DNA of 64,000 bases from Harmothoe impar (taxonomy: Eukaryota; Annelida; Polychaeta; Phyllodocida; Polynoidae), in the NCBI GenBank assembly GCA_947462335.1, contig OX381717.1, positions 18,219,166 through 18,283,165 of the forward strand, read 5' to 3'. Both the position numbers and the translations under genes were made by a program. Positions 52,201 to 63,500 of the stretch are shown one piece after another (position 1 is the first letter of the stretch; each line of letters opens with the position of its first letter). Under the pieces are notes generated by a model that had not been told where the DNA came from, ran no database searches, and saw nothing but the letters and a program-made list of their open reading frames with translations.

Positions 52201-55200
52201 TGCAGAACTCCGAGGAGTTCAACTAAATGTACCACTCACTACCAGTGTTTATCTATATTGCTTCCTTATTTATATAATATGGGGTTCGGCACACACTTCC
52301 TATGTTTTCTGACAAAATTAAGATGTCTACAATGCCCAATTTGGATACTACGAAGTTCGTTTATAACAAACTTTATTGCCTGCTCCAAGCACTCTGTTAT
52401 AACAGAATTTTACTGTATATACTGTAAACGTATACATTTTCGCGCATGTATATTTTCACGAATTCACTACAAAATGCACTTTCACGTGTATCTGAATTTG
52501 TGGATTTTGCAGTATAGTAGTTGTATGACTATACAGGATAAATATTTGCTCTGTACATATTTTCGCGATTTTAACGATCGTATCGAACGGCCGCTGAAGC
52601 AAAGCATGGCGACAAGGTAGGGAAAGCTTAGGTTTCATCTTCACATATTGTCCAGCCCCCGCGGTGCTGGAGGTAAGTCGTTCGCCTATGGCGTGCGTGG
52701 CCCGGGTTCAATTCCCGGACAAATCTTTCATTATCTTGTTCTAATATTAGGCTCTAACACGTTATGGGGGGCTGCCACCTAGTGGCACACAGCAGATCTA
52801 AATGGTAGGACAACCATCTACTGGGCCTCTTTGTATAGTCTACTTTGGCCACTTCTCACAGTGTATTTTTTTATCAATTAATTATGGTTTTTGCATGCAT
52901 GGCATCTAAATATCATATCGTATGCATCTACCAATTCAGATTTTTGAATTTCTTCTCAGAAAACTGAAATCAATAGAATTAAATAATTGAATTCTGAGTG
53001 GCTGAACATATGTGTGGAGAGTGAAGGGAGAGTCACTGAACCATGACTGAGTGGAGCTACTTCATACCTGTGCAGCCCTTATCTCTCACAGCTTGGCCAT
53101 TATCTCCACTATCTACCCTAAGATAACACTGATAGGCTGGCCATAGACAATGGGAATCTCATGGAATCTCACTCCTAGGATGATAATGGGCACGAGATTT
53201 GGTGTCCTACAAGATGGCTGCCTCCATCCTGATGCTCCACTGGAGGAACGTGTTAGGACCCTATATACAAGCATCTTGATGTAAACAAAATAATTCGAGC
53301 ATGCATTAGCCTGAGATAACCGCACGGCAAATATCCACTCTCGGCAAGGGAAACGCCAGAATTGTGGTATTATTAGTATGACATGTTTTTATCTAAACAT
53401 GATTTAAACAATGTTTTTGGAGAGCAAAGGCAGTAGATTCAGTCTATAATGTTTTCAGAAACTAACGATGGGAAATTGGTGTTGGAGAGGCAGCGTCCCT
53501 ATATATGAATATTACTAACTGAGCTAAACAAAGAAAAGGCCCCAGAATGTAAAGCTTGGGCTCCACTACCATATTTTCTGGTCCAGTCTCATGAGAGTAA
53601 AGGTGGGGCTCCACTCACCGATTTTGTTCTCAGATCAGGGCTATTCTCACAAATCTGGCTCGGTTATATACCATGAGAATGATATACAGTAGACAGGAAC
53701 TATGTTTACAAATGATGTCTTTGTTTATAAACAATGTGGAAAATACAATTGCCAAGGCTATGTAACACAATTTAGGTCTTGATTTAAGCCCCGATTTTGC
53801 ATCTTAGGCCGATCTGGGCATCTGATCTCATATCAAACAGGTTTGATTTTCATTTATCTGATGCTCCCCCATTCAAAGGGCTCTAATCGGCCGATCTATG
53901 CAAGTAGTATAGTATGTATCGGAACGGGACTATAGTTAAGTACTGTTTATTACTCAATCGACATGCAGCCAATCAGAGGCCTCCATTTGGTCACGTGACC
54001 CGTTGCCATGGTAACGTGACCTACTTAGGGCTCTCAGCCAATCAGAAGCCAGCATTCTGGGTGACCTACTGACCTACTTAGAAGCTCTCAGCCAATCAGA
54101 GGCCGGCATTCTGGTAACCATGGTAACGTGACCTACTTACGTCACGTGACCTACTTAGGCTCAGCCAATCAGAAGCCGGCATTCTGGTAACTAGGGTAAC
54201 GTGACCTACTTAGGGTTTGTTTGTAAACAACACCACGTGGCTCTCTTGTTTGTAAACAACACCACGTGACACGTGACTGTTTGTAAACAAACAAACAAAA
54301 AAAAGTTATGTAACTTATATATAGAAATAAAAACACAACAAGATAATTTCTTTTCTTTTCATTTTATTCTTTATTTTCATTTCAATCAGAAAAAACACAC
54401 AAGTTTATGCTTTTTTAGCTTGCTTCTTCGATTTGCAGCAACTCAACAGGCCGCAAAGTCTCACGCCGCCGTCACTCGCACCACCACACCCCGGACGACT
54501 TCTCTCCAATAGACATTGCACGACTTTGGATAAATCCAACACCATTTCGGCAAGGCAGAGAATCTTTGCCTCCATGAAACGGCCGCCATCGCAACAACCC
54601 GTCACAACAGCATCATCGATAGCTTCTGACTCACGGCCCGGTCGCTCAGCTTTGGGATTTTGCTCATGCGCATGACGCACTTCTTGGGGTTTCTTGTTCG
54701 ACATGCTTCAATTAGGAAATGAACGCAATGAGGTCCACAGGTGTCAGCAGAAGTGTCTTGTAGTTGAATGCGGTTTCTTTGCCACTTGAACGGAGCAGAG
54801 CGTTCCACGAAAGACAAGAACTCCGCACTCAGCGGCGGTAAGCCGAAGGAATCAAAGTAGTACACTTCACCCGTGCTCGACACGTAAAACGCCACCCAAT
54901 GCTGACCTGGTAAATGTTGCGGATCTGTGTTGCTCACGAAACAAGTGTCTTTGATAGGGTGCTTCGGAATAGTGTCACAAGAGAAAACGCCCAGGAAACG
55001 ATGTTTTGTGTGAACGTTTTCCTTCAACACTCTGCTTATTTCAAGCGTGTTCATACGATACGCCAAGTACCGCCGTCTTGTCTTCAGTTCATGTGGTAGT
55101 CGGTGACGGGGTGTCGATCTCGGGTCAGCTCGACGACTAGCGAACCTTTGGTGCGCAGAGGAACAACGATGATCAAGTCGTCGTCGTGCACGTTAGTCCA

Positions 55201-58200
55201 TTCTGTAGGGAGGATGATCTCAGTCAGAGCCGCTTCGTACGCTTCGGGCAGAAGGAGCGGCGAGTCGAAGTGAGTTCGGAAAGACGTCAAGCTGTTGTCA
55301 GGATAATACTCCATAGAGCTGTTGCTAGGTAGAGTGATGTTCATTTTTTTTTTTTTTTTTTTTCTACGTTATTTTTTTGACGGGGATCCACTCGTTGAAC
55401 TTGTCGTCGTAACCTAACCAACGTACGAAAGCTAACTCTTTACCGTCGACGGTCTTGCGGCGCAACACCTCGTCTATCAGGTAGTTGTTGTCGTAACGAC
55501 TCTTGTACACCTTCTGAACCTCTTCCGGGTAGAAGACGCCTTTTATCTCCTCGCCCTTGTCGTCTTTCAGCTCGAACCCTCTGCTTCCCAACGTCTTAGC
55601 AACGTCGACCACTTCCTCGCGCCAGTTTCCCTCGTACCCTTTGTCGAAGGCGCCTTTAGTTCTCAACATCCTCACTCTGTCACCCGGAGCGATGACGTCG
55701 ACGGCGGACGTCTTTGTTTTTTTCTTCTTTTTCCATATTTCGTCGATTTGTTTGTTAGTTGGGAGATCTTGTCGGTAGAAAACTGTTTCGCTGTTTTCCG
55801 AGCTGACTTGAGCCGGCGCCATTTTCAACGTCTTGTGGTGAGTGCGATTGTAAGAAGACACTACATGGTGCAGTACGTCTACGTAGCGATACGTGCGCTT
55901 GTGTGTGAAATAACGCCACAGCTTCTCCTTCAGACTGCGGTTCAAGCGCTCCACTAGACTAGCTTTGATGTCGTCGTTCTCGCCAGTGAAGAACTCTATG
56001 CCCTCGCTCTTCAAGTGATCTTGAAAGATCTTGTTCAAAAACTCTTTCCCCTTGTCTGTCTGAACAGTGCGCGGTCGTCTCTCGCCAGTGCCTGTCATCT
56101 CTCGGAAGGCCTCGGTGACATCAGCGCCGCTCTTGGATTTAATGGGAACGGCCCACGCGTACCTAGAGAAAACGTCGATCGCCGTCACCACGTACCGGAA
56201 GCGGTTGTTGTGAGACGCCAAAGCTTGCATGTCCATCAGATCTATCTGCCACTGCTGATCGATTGCGCCGGTTATAGTCTTGTTCCTTGCGAATTTTCTC
56301 CGAATGGGTTTATGTTTAGTGTAGGCGTCCAGCGACACTAAAGCATCTCGGATGACGGCCGGGTTCAGGTGGCGAAAATGATGTTTCTGGAGTTTAGTCA
56401 CGCTAGTGAAACTGGAGGGCGCTTTGACGTCGGTATATCTAGCTACTACGCGCTTCTTTTCTTTTTCCTTCTTGGTCAGTCTCTTCACTGGTTTGCCCAT
56501 GGTGGGCCTGTTGAGGGCGTGAACGACGAGCTCGCCGCTAGGCGGTTGCGCCCTCTCCTTTTCTTACTCGCCACGCTCCTATAGGAAGTCGGAGTTTGGA
56601 AAAGTTCACTGTCGTCCTCCTCGTCGTCAGAGGATTGATCGTCCACCTGGAGAGAAGAGTCTGCTGCTGCTACTGCTGCTGCTGCTGCTGCTGCTTCTCT
56701 TTCTTCCGAGTCGAAGCTCGGTCGTTTCCGACCTCTGTCAGCAAGCCGTGTGTCCAAACTTCGGCCAGGTCCGCTCGCTTTATACAGATGGTTTCCGATC
56801 AAGGAGTCTGTGGGAACTGCTTCGCGCAGCGCTTTCGTGAACGGCGAGTAGCCCGCCGGTCTGGGCGCCGTCTTCCTGAACCTGGCAGCGTCGTTCAGTA
56901 AGTCCACTATGTTGATGCGATGCTCAGGTGGTATTCTCCGACCCGACATCTCGCGCACCGCACCGTCCTCGTTCCACTTGATCACACCGGATTTCTCCAA
57001 TTGTTTGTACAGCGCCACGGTCCGAGTGCGATTCCTCTTGGGAACTTGGTTCACCAACCGCTCGAGTAGGGACGCGCTGGCCTCTTCAGCAGACTGACGG
57101 AGGTGAGCCGGGGGCGAAGAAGAGTAGGACGAAGAGATGTTGCTGTTGTGGGGATTCGCGAGAAAAAATTGCAATCTATTCAACAACCTTCGGTATTTCA
57201 ACATTTTCTCGCGCGATTCCAAAGTGGGGTCGTTCAACACTAAATCCAAGTCCCTGTAGATAAACTGTAGCACCTGGTGCAAGGCCGCGTCGGGATGAAG
57301 GGACTGTTCTGCCTGCTTGTGGTAATAGGCCATGTCGGCAGGTAGGCGGGCGGCGGTGGCAGGAGCGGAACTCTCGTTCTTTTCAGTGCGCTCATCAGGA
57401 AGAGGAGGAAGGTTTGGAGCAGTAGAAGTACTAGCAGCAGCGACTGCAGTAGTAGCAGCGCTAGTAGTAGCAGCAGCAGTGGGCACATGATGAAGTAGAC
57501 CTGCTCGTGATGATTTGTAGAGCGTCTCAGGATCCAGGAGCGCTAAACGTTTGTAGTGTTGTTGCTGCTCTGAGTCCGTCATGGGGACGACGGTGGCAAT
57601 GACGCTGGTGGTGGCGGTAGTGGTGGTGGTGGTGGTGGTGCTGTCGGCGAGTAGGTGTCGAATGAGGTGTCTCATATACGGAGAATGCTCTTTATAAGCG
57701 GTAAGGCCATCCCTATGAGAGCCGGAATGAGGAAACCTCCCTCTTGTACCAAGACGCGTCTCTTTTTTTTGATGGGCGTAGATTTTTTGCCGACCTCCTT
57801 CAACACGTCAGCCGATTCTCGAAGCTTGTCCAGTTGTTTGTCGCTGAGCGGGATGTTCCCTACCAGTAAATTGTGACAGATCTCACTTAACGCTGCGATC
57901 AGATCGTCGCTTCCAGAGTCTATTAGATGCGAGCAGTCCTTTGGCGAGCACTTAGCTAAGTGCTTGAGAGTACCAAAGTGTCTTTCGAGTAGATGAGAAG
58001 ACATTTTTTTTGCTACTGCTTTCTCTTGTTCTTTTTTTTGTCTAGCGGTACGAACACTAGCTGAGAGTGTATGGACGTCAAAGAGGAGCGTATTCTCAGA
58101 TCGTCAGGTGTTGACTGCTTGAAGTCCAGAAGGAGGTATGAGTGAGGTCGCTTGAGTTCATGGGTAAATATACTAGAGAGGGCCGCCGCGTTGGACGGAA

Positions 58201-60536
58201 ACACCTGGCGAGACAGACTAGCTATTTGCCCCATGTCGCGCGGGTTCTTGAAAACGATCATGTAGTGAGCGTTCAGACTCATAGTTCGAAAGTCGGGTGA
58301 TTTCTGGAATAGGTTCTGAGTGATGTATATGACGCTCACGTTCCAGTGATGCGAGTATTTAGTAAAGATGTCGGCTACCACTTGCTGATTGGAACTGCTC
58401 ATCAGATCGTCCAATATCAGTAGAGTGTGGGGTCGTAAAGCGTCTTCTGCTACTTCCACGTCTCCCGCTATAGACTCTTTGCTAGGAAGACCTTCTCTGA
58501 ATTCCACACCGTACTGATTTTGCATTTTTTCAAACAGAGGTTGCCACTCGCCGTAATGGTAAAAAGTCTTTTCCACCGGCGGCGTGACCAAATTGTTCAC
58601 GTCGCTCAGAAATTGATCCACCAAGCGCGATTTTCCACAACCCGACGGACCGCTAATGATACAACTAAAGGGTCCTTGTAGTCGAGCGTCGAAATGAATT
58701 TCTGTGAAGAGTTTGCTTTTACTACTGGACATTTTTTTTTGTTTTTTTTCAGGACGCGTCAGAGAGCGGTTGTGTGTCTGACTGTCTGCTGTGTTTCTCA
58801 CTCGAACGGTCGGTAGTGAATGGTTGTGGAGAAAAGTCAGCCGACCTTTTTATTGATACCGGCCGGTGTCACAGTAGCGGCGGCAGAAGTGACTTTTTTT
58901 TCTTTTTTTTTTGCGATAAAATTCTATTTTCACTCAATAGTCATAAATGTTTGTATCAGACTCCAGAGGAGTCTGATACAAATATTTATTTTTTTAAAAA
59001 AAAGAAGAGGGAGAGGAGGAGGAGGAGGAGGAGGAGGAGGAGGAGGAGGAGGAGGAGGAGGAGATTAATTTTTTTTTTTTTTTTTTTTTTTTTGATCATT
59101 TAGGCAAAGCTCGTCGCTTTGCCGTTTTTTTTTCTATTTCTGTGTTGTGACACGATCGTCTCGAAAAAGCAATAAGGCGTGTGAGCGCGGCGGTGACAAA
59201 TACATATTGGAGCGTATGGTTTAAAATAGTGCGTCCCTATCTTCTTCAATTCGGCTGCGTTGCAATATGCGGGATAACAAGTGACGACGTCGAAACGTTT
59301 AGAGACCGTGTTTACGTCGGCCACAACGCGCGCCCACCGAGTGGGAGCTGCAGTCGCTCCCAAGAAACCGATCGGCTTGTCGAATCGTTTCATAGCACTT
59401 ATTCTCACTTTATAAGAGGAGGCAGGGTGAGGAGAGTAGCGGCGCTCTTTCTTTTCATGAAACGCCCAACGAGTGGGGGCGCTGAGAGCAGCTGTTATGC
59501 AATAGTAGAGTAAATGCTGTTCTGAGAAGACGGCTCTCGGCCATGTCGCTACGTTTTCCTTTTCCGCTCTTGTATAACGACGATGGCGCTCAGCTTTGCA
59601 TTTCTCGAGAATTCGGTACGCTTCAAGAGAAGCGTGAACCTCAACTACGTGACGCTCTCTCCTTTGAGATAAAAAAATAGCCGGGCAGTTGAGGAGAGCA
59701 CTTTGTTCGCGCGACCGTCTTTTAGAAACTCGCGCCCTCTGCAGCGCCATATTTCTTTCCTCCGAAACAAAAAAGACTGAGTGAAAATAAAAATTTAAAA
59801 AAACAAAAAGCTCAAAGAAAAAAAATAAGCAATAAGCAGACTCAGCTCGAAATTCCCTGCTGGCGTGATGGCGGTGACTGCAGGCGGTGGCGGCGGTCGG
59901 CTGGCCGGCGGTGGCGGTGTCGGCGGCGATGGTAGAAGGGTGTGTGGAAAGAGAGACGCATCTCAGTCTTTTATAGGAGCGGCGAGTCTGACATTTTCAG
60001 CTGTCGCATGCTGACCTGCTGCTATCATAAGAGAAACAAAAGCCCTAATCACGCTTTTCAGCTGGATCCTTCCACCCCGCCAGACATGGATCCAGATGGG
60101 AAGGTGGTTTAAAATTAAATCCGTGTACCGACTGTCATACAATAGAGTAATTAGTTGAACGCGTGTTACCTGTATAAAGGATTAGCGGGTCATGGGCTCA
60201 GCGTGTGTATAGAAAAACAACTACAGGTAGCGTGAACAAAGCGACCCCCTCCCTTTCTGTCACTCTGTCTGTGACTAGAGGGTGTGCGTGTGGTAAGCGG
60301 CTTAAATCTAAAGAAAAACAAATCACCCTCTCCTGTCGTCAGCAGTCAGCCGGCCGGCGGCTGGAAAATGCGATTAGAGGGATGATGAGCCGCGTAGTAA
60401 GCGACTTAAGGCTGATCTAAAGACCTGCCGTGAGGGGGCAGCTGGCCAGTAGCTTGAAAAAAAAAAGGGGGGGGAGGGGAGTAAGAGTATATAAGGGGGA
60501 GTGAAACCGTATTCGGCATCGTCATCATCGTTCACG

Positions 60537-60575
<39 letters not shown>

Positions 60576-63500
60576 GCACCGCGCCTCAATTTGCAGATCC
60601 CCATGATGGAAAGTTGCTACCGTGACATGAAGCGGAATGACGAAGCGGCGCGCTGTTAGTGACGCTGGTTGTGATGACGTTGTTGTTGTTGCCGCTGCGG
60701 CTGTGACTGCTGCTGTTGCTGCCGCCGATGCAGCTACTCATGCCACCGATGCCGACGCTGCTGCTGCTGATGCTGTTGCGGCTGCCGATGACGCCGCTGA
60801 TAACGCTGCTAGTGCCCGCTCTGCCGCCCTTGCTACTGTCGCTGCTGCTGTTGTTGCTAATGCTCACGCTACTGCTGCTACAGCTGCTGCTACTGCTGCT
60901 ACCGCTGCTGCCGAGGCTGCTGCCGCTGCTGCCGATGCTGCTGCCGATGCTGCCGATGCTGCTGCCGATGCTGATGTTAGCAGTCGCGTCGACAAAGAAT
61001 CGTCATTTGTCACTCTTAAACCTCCAGTTGAACGCGCGACGAGTAGTAGGGCTACCAACGCGACGGCCGGATGGTGCAACTGGTGTCGTCGCTTCTGCTC
61101 GTGCGCTTGCTTTTCTTCCAGTCCTACCTGCTGCTGCTACGGTATGATAGTGTTATAGTGTTTGAATGAGAACGCGCGTAGTTACACATAGACGCTGTAA
61201 CAGATGTGCTTTTTTTTTGAAAATATAATTTTAACATAACATGGAACTTGTTGTGTTTATTTTCTATATATAAGTTGTTTGTTTACAAACAGTCACGTGT
61301 CACGTGGTGTTGTTTACAAACAAGAGAGCCACGTGGTGTTGTTTACAAACAAACCCTAAGTAGGTCACGTTACCCTAGTTACCAGAATGCCGGCTTCTGA
61401 TTGGCTGAGCCTAAGTAGGTCACGTGACGTAAGCAGGTCACGTTACCATGGTTACCAGAATGCCGGCCTCTGATTGGCTGAGAGCTTCTAAGTAGGTCAG
61501 TAGGTCACCCAGAATGCTGGCTTCTGATTGGCTGAGAGCCCTAAGTAGGTCACGTTACCATGGCAACGGGTCACGTGACCAAATGGAAGCCTCTGATTGG
61601 CTGCATGTCGATTGAGTAATAAACAGTACTTAACTATAGTCCCGTTCCGATACATACTATACTACTTATGCACAATAACAGATAGGAAATATGTGTTTGT
61701 TTTGACTTGATCAGACTGTAAAACTCTATATGATTGGTTCATGAGAATGACCCAAAAAGTCGGGTAGTGGAGTCCCAGCTTAAATCTGCCGATCAATGTC
61801 ACATGACCCTGTAACAATGACTGTTTGCATATGGTTTACATCAGGGCATCAGATTTGTGAGAATAACTCTTTTCTGACAGCAAAATTGGGTAGTTGGGTC
61901 CCAGCCTTAGCATGCAATTTTGAGGGGAGCGCTATCTGGGGAGAAGTAGACATTTTAAAGGGATGGGTCATGTATTTGATGAATGATGGAGTGTCTGCGA
62001 CAACAACTTTTTCCCTGACCTCGCCTGCATGAATTAGCTTGAAGATCTCTTAAACCCCAGTAAATTTTGATTTTGAGAAATGGCTGAACAAAAAGATTTC
62101 ATATGCTGGTGGAAAGATCGGTGGCCATGTGTATTTAATGTATTCCATTGTTCTAGGCTGAAGGAAGGACACCAGACTCTGAAAAGGACACGATTTTGGG
62201 TGCTATTGTCCAGAAGGGTGTGAAGGCATTTCTGGAGTTTTGTCTAGTACTGTACAAAGATGACATTGGTCAGTCACACGTTGTGACTGAGGTGATGGGT
62301 CTCTCCTTAGGCTACATCCGCAAACAGCGAAGTAAGTGATGTAGAATATAAAATCTGTGATATAAGGGAGTGGTCATTTTTTAACAACAGGAGGAGGGGG
62401 GGGGTGGTTGATTTTGGGGGGACCAACAAAATTGCACCCCTTTCTAGCAAAAAAAGCCCATGCATTACTATAGCTCAAATGGGTTGGCCGCGCTCAAATT
62501 CAACTTGCCTGAGGGGGGACCAAAAAGATTTCGACTCCTCCATGTATAATCTATTGCACAATGTCTGTGATATTTCAGAGGTAAAGTTCTTAAGCCTTAT
62601 ATATTAAAAAAAACCCTGAAAAATCGACATGGCTGTAATGGCAACCAGAGCTTACCCCTTAAAACAGCCAGAAACGGCTAGTTTAGAGGGAATTCAAGGG
62701 AAAGGGTTACGGTGGTGTTGGGTAATATCCTCTTGGCCTAAGGGGAAGTAGAGCTTAAAAAGGGTCTGAAGTCTAAATCACCTGTATGTTTTACCCTTCT
62801 CAGCTCGTTACAATAACCCACATGGACAGTCCACTAGTGCCGCAACAGACAGCTCCCCACCAGGTAGACCACTGACTGCTCCACCAACACCTGGTACATC
62901 TGTTGATGCCGACTCGAATAGCAGACAACGCAACCCTAATAGGGGAAAACACCACATAGAATGTAAAACATCATCCGAGGAATTACAAAATAAGGAACCA
63001 GCAAAAGGTAAAAAGCAGCTCATAGAAATATATATTGTTCTGCTAGAGGACTGGGTGACCTAAAACTGTATATAACGTCACCTTTAAAGGCGAAAGACTT
63101 GCAGCCCCTGCAGTAATAATCGGAACTGGCAAGGACTGTCACTCTGGCCTTAAATAGGGCGGTTGGGGGTTTAGGTGGCTGAGATTCTACCACACAGATG
63201 CAGTTGATAGCCTGACAACATATATATCCTCAACCCCTCCATAACACTAAAATAAATTAGTTTTCTTTACAGTGCAGAGCAAGTTTGAAAAACGGCAATG
63301 CACCCAGGATGATGAGAGTAATGTCGCACATAGAGAAGATCTTGACAAAGGTCAGACTTCCATTGTTTACCTCAAATTATTCAGAAAAAATGAAAGAATG
63401 TTGCAAATCATAGTTATCCAAAATGACATAGCAATCGACGACCGTGTAAAGATAGGTAGCCACAGATGATACTATCAGTATTTACCAATTATTTACCAAC

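Larger units (their letters stand above)
53903..61666 (-). mobile_element. Compact Polinton/Maverick DNA transposon, 7764 bp
   Basis: Delimited by a 6-bp TSD (TATGCA) and 390-bp TIRs that start AGTAGTATAG and differ at two positions. It encodes, all on the minus strand, a Polinton-type integrase with chromodomain, an adenain-like protease, an A32-like packaging ATPase and several small Maverick proteins. Polintons are usually 15-20 kb and also carry a protein-primed family B DNA polymerase and a major capsid protein; neither is here. The ORFs are intact and overlap or abut, as in a virus. Near-identical TIRs indicate a recent insertion. It lies antisense in a gene 2 intron. It is probably mobilised or replicated with help from a full-length relative (inference). 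Confidence 0.93.

Noticed and set aside
58774..59103. Plus-strand ORFs with Arg or Gly runs
   Set aside because: Produced by the GGA microsatellite and T runs.
60586..60867. Minus-strand Ser-rich ORF
   Set aside because: Reverse reading of the GCTGCC triplet repeat; opens only through low-complexity sequence.
53903..61666. Endogenous adenovirus or retrovirus
   Set aside because: The integrase with chromodomain, 6-bp TSD, TIRs and gene set are those of Polintons; no reverse transcriptase, hexon or LTR.
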